NCBI GenBank assembly: GCA_005882415.1
Contig: VBAE01000277.1
Location: forward strand, 1-5,433
From: Alphaproteobacteria bacterium
Lineage (GTDB): Bacteria > Pseudomonadota > Alphaproteobacteria > Sphingomonadales > Sphingomonadaceae
Length of the DNA: 5,433 nucleotides
Direction of reading: 5' to 3'
This document shows, in pieces, positions 1 through 4,080 of this stretch. Numbering within the stretch: the first letter of the stretch is position 1; each line of letters starts with the position of its first letter. A program made the position numbers and the translations under genes. The notes beneath the pieces were generated by a model. The model was given only the letters and a program-made list of their open reading frames with translations. It had not been told where the DNA came from and did not search any database.

Positions 1-2
1 TC

Positions 3-191
3 GACGAGGCTTTGGTCACCTCGCTCGGGCTTCAGCCGCAGGCGGTGGCGAAGCTGATGCGCGACCTGGGCTTCCGCTCCGCCGAGAGCGAGGCCGGCTG
101 GATCTGGCGCGGCCGCGGCCGGCGCAGGGCGGAGGAGCCGAAGCCGCCCGCCGGAGCCTTCGCGGCGCTTTCGGAGCTCAGGCGTGGCTGA
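3..191 (+). CDS. C-terminal end of a probable helicase-related protein (5' end outside window)
   Basis: This is an open frame running from the window edge to a TGA at 189-191, giving the last 62 residues of a larger protein. The visible part has a short helical segment (DEALVTSLGLQPQAVAKLM), then a G-W-I-W-R-G-R-G stretch and an Arg/Pro-rich tail. No helicase motif lies inside the window. The identity is inferred from context: in sphingomonads and relatives, as I recall, a large superfamily 2 helicase directly precedes the small S4 RNA-binding gene, then fdxA and carD. The stop overlaps the GTG start of the S4 gene by 8 bases, so the two are probably translationally coupled and share an RNA-related role. 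That a real coding region ends here is well supported; the product name is only moderately so. Confidence 0.55.
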   Translation, partial: DEALVTSLGLQPQAVAKLMRDLGFRSAESEAGWIWRGRGRRRAEEPKPPAGAFAALSELRRG

Positions 192-456
192 CAGCCTGAG
201 GCTCGACAAATTCCTCTGGTTCGCCCGAATCGTGAAGACCCGGGCGCTCGCCCAGGCCCTGGCCGAAGGCGGCCACCTCCGAATCGCCGGCCGCCCCGTC
301 GACCGCGCCCACGCCCCCGTCCGCATCGGCGACACCCTCGCCTTCGCAGTCCACGGCAAGGTCCGCGTCCTCCGAGTCCAGGCCCTCCCGACACGGCGCG
401 GACCGCCGGCCGAAGCGCGGGCGCTCTATGAAGAGGTCGGGCTCGCTCCCGAATAA
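184..456 (+). CDS. S4-domain RNA-binding protein, Hsp15 (HslR)-like
   Basis: This is a 90-residue cytoplasmic protein that is almost entirely one S4 RNA-binding domain. The N-terminal motif LRLDKFLWFARIVKTRALA, followed by EGGHLRIAGRPV, is the classic S4 helix-helix-loop surface. The C-terminal R-x-G-P-P-A-E-A-x-x-L-Y-E-E matches the tail of E. coli Hsp15. Hsp15 binds stalled 50S subunits carrying a nascent chain and helps recycle them; a similar role here is an inference from family. The GTG start is chosen because GGAG (173-176) lies 7 bases upstream and the protein then starts just before the S4 motif, as in relatives. It overlaps the upstream gene by 8 bp, and its last 31 bp overlap the 3' end of vapC on the other strand. 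The length is shorter than E. coli Hsp15 (about 133 residues) but usual for alphaproteobacterial forms as I recall them. Confidence 0.9.
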   Translation: MADSLRLDKFLWFARIVKTRALAQALAEGGHLRIAGRPVDRAHAPVRIGDTLAFAVHGKVRVLRVQALPTRRGPPAEARALYEEVGLAPE

Positions 457-875
457 TCCTCCAGCAGGCGGACGTCCGGGTAAAGAGACACCGCCTTGCG
501 TGTGAAGACCGCGTCGCAGGTGACCAGCGGGCATTTCAGCTCCATCGCCAGCCCGAGGTAGACGCAGTCCTTGAGCGGGTGTCCGAGGCGTATCGCCAGG
601 CCTGCGGCGCTGTGGATCCGGCGCTGGGTGACTCGGTGGTGCTGGATGACGTGATCGGTCCAGGCGACCGTCCATTTGTCCAGCGCCCGGAGCGCCGCTT
701 CCCGAAGCGACTTGTCCTCATTGGCGCGGCGGACGATCGCGCCGGCCACTTCGATGAAGATCAGTTCAGGCGCGGCCAGTTCATTCTGGTGCCGGGTGAG
801 GAAGTCGAAGGCTTCGGCGCTGTCGGCCTCCCACAGCACCCATTTGGCGGCGAGGCTGGCATCGACGACGATCAT
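426..875 (-). CDS. vapC: VapC-type PIN-domain ribonuclease toxin
   Basis: This is a 149-residue PIN-domain protein, the toxin of a type II toxin-antitoxin pair. VapC toxins are Mg2+-dependent endoribonucleases that typically cut tRNA or rRNA and stop translation when the antitoxin is lost. The four acidic residues expected of the active site are visible: D5 in MIVVDAS, E42 in LIFIEVAGA, D103 in HPLKDCVYLGLA and D121 in LVTCDAVF. The ATG start overlaps the vapB stop in an ATGA arrangement (872-875), so translation is coupled. The GAGGA just before the ATG is too close to be a good independent ribosome site. The last 10 codons or so, encoding a Ser/Pro-rich tail, lie opposite the 3' end of the S4 gene. 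All catalytic residues are present, so the toxin looks intact. The RNA target cannot be read from sequence. Confidence 0.93.
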   Translation of the reverse strand: MIVVDASLAAKWVLWEADSAEAFDFLTRHQNELAAPELIFIEVAGAIVRRANEDKSLREAALRALDKWTVAWTDHVIQHHRVTQRRIHSAAGLAIRLGHPLKDCVYLGLAMELKCPLVTCDAVFTRKAVSLYPDVRLLEDYSGASPTSS

Positions 876-1108
876 TCCTCGTCGCGCATCTGCCGGATGA
901 GGAGTGTGCTGTCCGGAAGCAGTCCGTGCGCGGCGACCATCTCCGCGTGGAAAGCGCGCAGATCGTCGACCAGGGCGTCCACCGGCCGCGCCCGCTCCGC
1001 CAATATCTCCCGCGCCTCCGCCTCCAGCGACCGGCCGTTGTTGCGGGCGCGCTCCTTCAGGCTGTCATAGACCTCTTCGGGCAGGCGGCGGATGGTGAGC
1101 GTGGCCAT
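872..1108 (-). CDS. vapB: VapB-type antitoxin, FitA-like ribbon-helix-helix protein
   Basis: This 78-residue protein is the antitoxin of the vapC pair. The N-terminus MATLTIRRLPEEVYDSLKER forms the ribbon (TLTIRRL) and first helix of a ribbon-helix-helix DNA-binding fold. NNGRSLEAEAREIL is the second helix, with the G-R-S-x-E-x-E pattern typical of FitA/VapB antitoxins. The rest (from about residue 42, ending DSTLLIRQMRDEE) should be the flexible segment that wraps and inhibits the toxin. The ATG at 1108 is the natural start because RHH proteins begin right at the ribbon. The frame stays open upstream only by chance, through fdxA and beyond. No Shine-Dalgarno sequence is visible before the ATG, and the best promoter would place the transcript start about at the ATG, so the mRNA may be leaderless. 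Tandem palindromes at 1128-1148 are the likely self-regulation site. Confidence 0.92.
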   Translation of the reverse strand: MATLTIRRLPEEVYDSLKERARNNGRSLEAEAREILAERARPVDALVDDLRAFHAEMVAAHGLLPDSTLLIRQMRDEE

Positions 1109-1115
1109 GCATGCC

Positions 1116-1144
1116 AATATGACTCTTGTGCTGGCACGGTGCAA
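1116..1144 (-). promoter_or_regulatory. Candidate vapBC promoter
   Basis: Read on the minus strand, TTGCAC (1144-1139) and CATATT (1121-1116) are separated by 17 bases, a sigma70-like pair with 3/6 and 4/6 matches to consensus. The -35 hexamer is half of one palindrome of the operator and the spacer holds the other, so antitoxin binding here would block polymerase. The predicted transcript start falls within a base or two of the vapB ATG. This is a motif match only, without start-site data. Confidence 0.45.
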
Positions 1145-1148
1145 GCAC
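1128..1148. promoter_or_regulatory. Candidate VapBC operator: two tandem GTGCnnGCAC palindromes
   Basis: Two 10-bp palindromes of the same form lie in a row: GTGCTGGCAC at 1128-1137 and GTGCAAGCAC at 1139-1148. Their centres are 11 bp apart, one helical turn, so two RHH dimers would bind the same face of the DNA. They sit 20 bp upstream of vapB, inside its predicted promoter. Autorepression by the VapB-VapC complex at paired inverted repeats is well known for this family (for example FitAB). That these repeats are the site is an inference from symmetry, spacing and location. Confidence 0.6.
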
Positions 1149-1161
1149 TCCTGCTCCCCCG

Positions 1162-1190
1162 TTGACGAGCGAAGGGGGCGGCGACTAGGG
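1162..1190 (+). promoter_or_regulatory. Weak candidate fdxA promoter
   Basis: TTGACG (1162-1167) is a 5/6 match to a -35 element. A -10 at the right distance is poor: CTAGGG at 1185-1190 after 17 bases, or the overlapping TAGGGA. The transcript would start near 1197, just before the GGGAGA ribosome site of fdxA. The -35 is convincing and the -10 is not. Confidence 0.3.
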
Positions 1191-1213
1191 ATTCGCGACA
1201 GGGAGAAGCAAGA

Positions 1214-1552
1214 ATGACCTACGTCGTCACCGATGCCTGCATCCGTTGCAAATATATGGATTGCGTCGAGGTCTGCCCGGTCGACTGCTTCTACGAGGGC
1301 GAGAACATGCTGGTGATCAACCCCAGCGAGTGCATCGACTGCGGCGTCTGCGAGCCGGAATGCCCGGCCGAGGCGATCATGCCCGACACCGAGAACGGCC
1401 TCGAGAAATGGCTGGAGGTCAACGCCACCTACTCGGCGGAATGGCCCAACCTGACCCGCAAGCGCGAGAGCCCGGCCGACGCCGACGAGCATAAAGGCGA
1501 AGAAGGCAAGTTCGACAAATATTTCTCTACCGAACCCGGCCAGGGCGACTGA
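1214..1552 (+). CDS. fdxA: 7Fe ferredoxin FdxA ([3Fe-4S][4Fe-4S])
   Basis: This 112-residue soluble ferredoxin is of the Azotobacter FdI type, a low-potential electron carrier. By comparison with FdI, C9, C17 and C50 should hold the [3Fe-4S] cluster and C21, C40, C43 and C46 the [4Fe-4S] cluster. C12 and C25 are the two extra cysteines also conserved in the family. The signature segments are C-I-R-C-K-Y-M-D-C-V-E-V-C-P-V-D-C and C-I-D-C-G-V-C-E-P-E-C-P. The acidic C-terminal half (WLEVNATYSAEWPNLTRKRE and onward) is the usual extension of this family, ending in a charged tail. GGGAGA at 1201-1206 lies 7 bases before the ATG and fixes the start. Its physiological partner is not evident from the neighbours. 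It is divergent from vapBC and 224 bp upstream of carD, in what I recall as a conserved fdxA-carD order. Confidence 0.96.
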   Translation: MTYVVTDACIRCKYMDCVEVCPVDCFYEGENMLVINPSECIDCGVCEPECPAEAIMPDTENGLEKWLEVNATYSAEWPNLTRKRESPADADEHKGEEGKFDKYFSTEPGQGD

Positions 1553-1611
1553 TCCACGGTCGCCTGCGAGGCCGAACGCAGCCTGTCCCACCCCGCGGTC
1601 CAAAAGAGTAG

Positions 1612-1637
1612 CTTTTCGGGCCGTTTTGGAGTATAAG
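1612..1637 (+). promoter_or_regulatory. Weak candidate carD promoter
   Basis: TATAAG at 1632-1637 is the best -10-like hexamer in the 224-bp gap between fdxA and carD. The upstream -35 is poor: CTTTTC at 1612-1617 is only 14 bases away, and the correctly spaced 1609-1614 does not resemble TTGACA. Using it would give carD a leader of about 130 bases that begins with the small hairpin at 1641-1658. No terminator with a T-run follows fdxA, so read-through from fdxA is also possible. Confidence 0.3.
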
Positions 1638-1640
1638 CGG

Positions 1641-1658
1641 CGCATCGAAGCGGATGCG
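1641..1658 (+). other. Small inverted repeat in the carD leader
   Basis: CGCATC (1641-1646) and GATGCG (1653-1658) form a perfect 6-bp stem around a 6-base loop, only 3 bases after the candidate TATAAG -10. It has no T-run, so it is not a terminator. It could be a transcript-start hairpin, an operator, or chance. The rest of the gap up to 1776 shows nothing else that I can support. Confidence 0.3.
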
Positions 1659-1776
1659 ACGCGCATACCGCGTTGGTGGTCTAGAAAGAATCGCCGCAAA
1701 AACCGGTCACGGCAGCGTCTATTGGGGCGGGTGCGGTCTTGCAGGTTCGGCGGCTGTTTCCATGGGAAGGTTCAAG

Positions 1777-2310
1777 ATGGCAGCGAAGGCGTTGAGCTTC
1801 GACGTTGGCGACTATGTCGTATACCCCAAGCACGGCGTCGGCCGTGTGGTTGAACTGCAGAGCACGGATATCGCCGGCATGCAGCTCGAACTTTATGTAC
1901 TGCGTTTCGAAAAAGAGAAGATGACGCTCCGGGTCCCGACCAACAAGGCCGAGAGCGTCGGCATGCGCAAGCTGTCGTCCGACAAGACGCTCCGCGACGC
2001 GCTCGAAACGCTCAAGGGCAAGCCGAAGGTGAAGCGGACGATGTGGTCGCGCCGCGCCCAGGAATATGAAGCGAAGATCAATTCGGGCGATCTCATCTCG
2101 ATCGCCGAAGTGACCCGCGACCTGTTCCGCGCCGACGACCAGCCCGAGCAGAGCTATTCCGAACGGCAGATCTTCGAAGCCGCATCGAGCCGTCTCGCCC
2201 GCGAGCTGGCCGCGATGGAGCAGATCGACGAGCCGGCCGCATTGGAGCAGATCCTCGAGATCCTGAACAAGGCGGCTTCGGTCTACAATAAGGAGAAGGC
2301 GGCGGTCTGA
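1777..2310 (+). CDS. carD: CarD/CdnL-family RNA polymerase-binding transcription regulator
   Basis: This 177-residue protein binds the RNA polymerase beta subunit and stabilises open promoter complexes, especially at rRNA and other housekeeping promoters; that role is known from mycobacterial, myxobacterial and alphaproteobacterial homologues. Residues 5 to about 65 (LSFDVGDYVVYPKHGVGRV, then MTLRVPTNK) are the Tudor-like RNAP-interacting domain. The helical C-terminal domain carries the R-T-M-W-S-R-R motif; W90 corresponds to the Trp (W85 of the M. tuberculosis protein) that wedges into the upstream fork of the bubble. The start at 1777 is chosen because GGAAGG (1765-1770) is 6 bases upstream and MAAKALSFDVGDYV matches sphingomonad homologues as I recall them. 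ATGs at 1654 and 1762 in the same open frame would add residues unlike the family. A strong intrinsic terminator follows 24 bp after the stop. Confidence 0.95.
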   Translation: MAAKALSFDVGDYVVYPKHGVGRVVELQSTDIAGMQLELYVLRFEKEKMTLRVPTNKAESVGMRKLSSDKTLRDALETLKGKPKVKRTMWSRRAQEYEAKINSGDLISIAEVTRDLFRADDQPEQSYSERQIFEAASSRLARELAAMEQIDEPAALEQILEILNKAASVYNKEKAAV

Positions 2311-2334
2311 CCCGCGGCCTTTTTCGAGAGCAAC

Positions 2335-2365
2335 AAAGGCGGTCCCGCAAGGGGCCGCCTTTTTT
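2335..2365 (+). terminator. Rho-independent terminator of carD
   Basis: A 12-bp stem pairs AAAGGCGGTCCC (2335-2346) with GGGGCCGCCTTT (2351-2362), with one G-T wobble. It is closed by a GCAA tetraloop of the stable GNRA class and followed by a run of T to 2365. The flanking CAAC (2331-2334) and GTTG (2366-2369) could also pair outside a TTT bulge. It lies 24 bp after the carD stop, and no other gene intervenes. Confidence 0.93.
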
Positions 2366-2366
2366 G

Positions 2367-2395
2367 TTGCGGCTCTGGATGGGTGCGTGTATTAT
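2367..2395 (+). promoter_or_regulatory. Candidate promoter of the GIN gene pair
   Basis: TTGCGG (2367-2372) and TATTAT (2390-2395, 5/6 match to TATAAT) are separated by exactly 17 bases. The predicted transcript start is near 2402, giving a leader of about 20 bases with AGGAG before the ATG at 2422. The -35 abuts the tail of the carD terminator, so the two transcription units are packed end to end. This placement argues against the longer GTG start at 2383, which would lie upstream of the transcript start. Confidence 0.6.
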
Positions 2396-2407
2396 GTGTG
2401 CAATACA
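2388..2407. promoter_or_regulatory. Candidate operator over the -10 of the GIN gene pair
   Basis: TGTATT (2388-2393) and AATACA (2402-2407) form a perfect 6-bp inverted repeat with an 8-base spacer, a 20-bp dyad. It covers the -10 hexamer and predicted transcript start, where a dimeric repressor would act. No regulator gene for it is in the window. Chance is not excluded for a dyad of this size. Confidence 0.35.
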
Positions 2408-2421
2408 GCAGGAGAGAGACT

Positions 2422-3153
2422 ATGCGTGGTGCAGCAGCGATCATCCTCGTCTCGGCGGCGGCGCTCGTCGCCTGCAATAGCAGCGACGCCAAGGAAGGCC
2501 AGGACAGCGGCCGCGTCGTCCGAAAGAATTTCGAGGTCGCATCGTTCGACAAGGTCGCGCTGGGCGGGTCGCAGAATGTGGTCGTGAAGGTCGGCGGGCC
2601 GGTCTCGGTCCGCGCCGAGGGCGACGAAGAGCAGGTCAACCGGCTCGAGATCCGGGTCGAGGACGGTGAGCTCAAGGTCGGCTACCAGAAGACCAGCTGG
2701 TCGGTCGGCTTCCGCCGCAGCGGCAAGCCCGTCACGGTTTATGTCACTGTTCCCTCGCTGGCCGCGGCTTCGATCGGCGGATCGGGCGACATGCAGGTCG
2801 ACCGGATCGAGGCGAGCGACTTCGCAGCGGCGATCGGCGGCTCGGGCGACCTCAGCCTCGGAACGATGAAGGTCGGCAAGGGCAGCTTCTCGATCGCCGG
2901 AAGCGGCAAGATCGTCGGCGCGGGAAGCGCGGACTCGATCGACGCTTCCATCGCCGGCTCCGGCAATATCGACCTCGCAGCCCTCCAGACCCGGAGTGCG
3001 ACGGTGTCGGTGGTTGGATCGGGCGACGTCTCGGCCAAGGCGACCGAGACGGCCAACATCTCGATCGCGGGCTCGGGCAACGCCACGATCAGCGGCCCGG
3101 CCAAGTGCCAGGTCCACAAGATGGGCTCGGGCGACGCGCGCTGCGGCGCCTGA
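2422..3153 (+). CDS. Head-GIN (DUF2807) family lipoprotein, predicted outer-membrane anchored
   Basis: This is a 243-residue protein of the head-GIN/DUF2807 family (Pfam name 'putative auto-transporter adhesin, head GIN domain'), whose function is not established. The signal peptide MRGAAAIILVSAAALVAC ends in a lipobox L15-V-A-C18. Asn at +2, rather than Asp, suggests sorting to the outer membrane. From about residue 37 (NFEVASFDKVALGGSQNVVV) comes the start of the domain. Seven GSG motifs follow, near residues 120, 140, 160, 179, 199, 217 and 235, a period of 18-20 that fits rungs of a beta-helix. C229 and C241 could form a disulfide capping the C-terminus. The start at 2422 is supported by AGGAG (2410-2414) 7 bases upstream and by the lipobox position. 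The next gene is a diverged paralogue 39 bp downstream, probably in the same operon. Confidence 0.88.
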   Translation: MRGAAAIILVSAAALVACNSSDAKEGQDSGRVVRKNFEVASFDKVALGGSQNVVVKVGGPVSVRAEGDEEQVNRLEIRVEDGELKVGYQKTSWSVGFRRSGKPVTVYVTVPSLAAASIGGSGDMQVDRIEASDFAAAIGGSGDLSLGTMKVGKGSFSIAGSGKIVGAGSADSIDASIAGSGNIDLAALQTRSATVSVVGSGDVSAKATETANISIAGSGNATISGPAKCQVHKMGSGDARCGA

Positions 3154-3175
3154 TACTCGACCGTTAACCTGTTTC

Positions 3176-3208
3176 GGGGCATGATCTTCGCCATGAGGAT
3201 CATGCCCC
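3176..3208 (+). repeat. Perfect 11-bp inverted repeat around the start of the second GIN gene
   Basis: GGGGCATGATC (3176-3186) and GATCATGCCCC (3198-3208) are exact reverse complements around an 11-base loop. All three in-frame ATGs that could start the next gene are inside it: 3181 in the left arm, 3193 in the loop and 3202 in the right arm. The only G-rich stretch before the start is paired in the stem. What follows is TTCTTCTT rather than a pure T-run, so a terminator is less likely than a translational or processing hairpin. Confidence 0.75.
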
Positions 3209-3885
3209 TTCTTCTTGCGCTCGCCGCCGCGGCCCCTGCGACCGCCGCCGAGCGGCGCTATACGATCACCGATTTCGACCGGGTCGAGGTCGACGGACCG
3301 TTCCAGGTGAGCCTCACCACCGGCCTGGCATCGGGCGCGCGGGCGGTAGGTTCGCAGGGCGCGATCGACCGGCTGAGCGTGGAAGTGCAGGGACGGACGC
3401 TGCGGATTCGGGTCAACCGCTCCTCCTGGGGCGGCTATCCCGGCGACGCGACCGGCCCGGTCAGGATCGAGGCGACTACCCGCGAGCTCCGCTCCGGCGC
3501 GGTCGTCGGCTCGGGCGGCCTGGCAATCGATAAAGCGAAGGGGCTTCGGGTTGACCTTTCCGTCTCGGGCAGCGGCCAGGTCAGCTTGGCAAATGCCGAC
3601 ACCGACAACCTCGTCATCGGCCTGCTCGGCTCCGGCCGGATCAGCGCGGCGGGGCGCACGAAGCAGCTCAAGGCTACGATCCAGGGCAGCGGCGACTTCG
3701 ACGGCAGCGGCCTCAAGTCAGACGACGCCAACATCATCGCCGACACGGCGGGCACCGTCCGAGTCGCCGCCGCCCGAACCGCCAAGGTCCGAGCCACCGG
3801 CCCCGGCGACGTCGAAGTCCTCGGAACCCCCTCCTGCACCGTCGAAGCCCTCGGCTCCGGCGGCGTGAAGTGCGGGCGGCGGTAG
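3193..3885 (+). CDS. GIN-domain (DUF2807) family protein, predicted secreted periplasmic paralogue
   Basis: This 230-residue protein is a paralogue of the lipoprotein before it; function is unknown. MRIMPLLLALAAAAPATAA looks like a Sec signal peptide cut by signal peptidase I (A-x-A near residues 16-19). There is no lipobox, so the mature protein should be free in the periplasm or exported. The domain begins at YTITDFDRVEVDGPFQVSL, parallel to the same region of the first gene. GSG motifs occur near residues 106, 126, 146, 165 and 221, with decayed forms (A-G-T, G-P-G) at about 186 and 204. This gives the same roughly 20-residue spacing and fits a beta-helix. C215 and C227 have the same spacing as C229 and C241 of the first protein. 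The start is uncertain: ATG 3181, 3193 and 3202 are in frame and none has a good ribosome site. I chose 3193 because it gives a normal signal peptide with an Arg near the start. Confidence 0.85.
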   Translation: MRIMPLLLALAAAAPATAAERRYTITDFDRVEVDGPFQVSLTTGLASGARAVGSQGAIDRLSVEVQGRTLRIRVNRSSWGGYPGDATGPVRIEATTRELRSGAVVGSGGLAIDKAKGLRVDLSVSGSGQVSLANADTDNLVIGLLGSGRISAAGRTKQLKATIQGSGDFDGSGLKSDDANIIADTAGTVRVAAARTAKVRATGPGDVEVLGTPSCTVEALGSGGVKCGRR

Positions 3886-3993
3886 CTTCCCCATGCCCGT
3901 GTTATAAAAAGCGCAGATTTGTAACATGAGCGGGAGCACGTGTTACAGAGGGTAACTCGTGGAGGTCCGCTCGAGCGTGATCGCTTTGCACTA
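3886..3993. other. Gene-free stretch with three GTAAC half-sites
   Basis: I see no credible gene here. TGTAACA (3920-3926) and TGTTACA (3941-3947) form a perfect 7-bp inverted repeat around 14 bases. The second arm also lies in a 23-base imperfect hairpin, ACG-T-GTTAC-AGAGG-GTAAC-T-CGT (3938-3960). The central arm can thus pair either upstream or downstream but not both. There is also a TTATAAAAAG stretch at 3902-3911 without a matching -35 on either strand. This may be an operator for an unknown regulator, a small RNA, or a degraded 3' region; I cannot tell which. Confidence 0.45.
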
Positions 3994-4080
3994 CCCGTCA
4001 TTGCGAGGAGCGAAGCGACGCGGCAATCCAGCGGCCTCCGAGGCTGCACTGGATTGCTTCGCTTCGCTCGCAATGACGGG
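3994..4080. repeat. Palindromic repeat element of the GTCATTGCGAG type
   Basis: The left arm (3994-4031, starting CCCGTCATTGCGAGGAGCGA) is nearly the reverse complement of the right arm (4049-4080, ending CGCAATGACGGG), with two short indels. The connecting 17 bases hold a GCCT/AGGC mini-stem. As I recall, sequences of this form are dispersed in many copies in alphaproteobacterial genomes. They are often mistranslated into spurious peptides such as ARSEATRQS and LRFARND, and both strings occur in a frame here. The element sits between convergent genes. CTA flanks it on both sides (3991-3993 and 4081-4083), a possible 3-bp target duplication or chance. As RNA it would form a long hairpin right after the DUF1489 stop codon. 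Confidence 0.88.

Noticed and set aside
1156..1178. CCCCC/GGGGG inverted repeat between vapB and fdxA
   Set aside because: Homopolymer arms of 5 bp with a 13-base gap are expected by chance in this composition.
1564..1581. Terminator after fdxA (CTGCG/CGCAG)
   Set aside because: The stem is only 5 bp and no T-run follows.
1109..1699. Upstream extension of the vapB frame to 275 residues
   Set aside because: It is antisense to fdxA, whose cysteine motifs are unmistakable, and RHH antitoxins begin at the ribbon segment encoded from 1108.
1738..1763. Heat-shock (RpoH-like) promoter before carD
   Set aside because: CTTGCA and TTCCAT are only partial matches, and the start would fall within a few bases of the ribosome site.
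1654..1776. N-terminal extension of CarD from ATG 1654 or 1762
   Set aside because: The extra residues do not resemble the family; ATG 1777 has GGAAGG at 6 bases and gives the family N-terminus.
2383..2421. GTG start at 2383 for the first GIN gene
   Set aside because: It lies upstream of the predicted transcript start, and the lipoprotein signal peptide begins properly at 2422.
2392..3117. Long minus-strand frame opposite the first GIN gene (241 codons)
   Set aside because: It is a shadow of a repetitive GC-rich gene, rich in Arg/Asp/Ala with no recognisable domain, while the plus strand has a signal peptide and regular rungs.
2770..3140. Tandem DNA repeat or CRISPR-like array in the first GIN gene
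   Set aside because: The similar stretches encode the GSG rungs every ~60 bases but differ in sequence between them; this is protein-level periodicity, not a DNA repeat array.
3895..3930. Minus-strand promoter with TATAAC -10 antisense to the second GIN gene
   Set aside because: The hexamer at the right distance (TCATGT) does not resemble a -35, and the better match TGTTAC is only 14 bases away.
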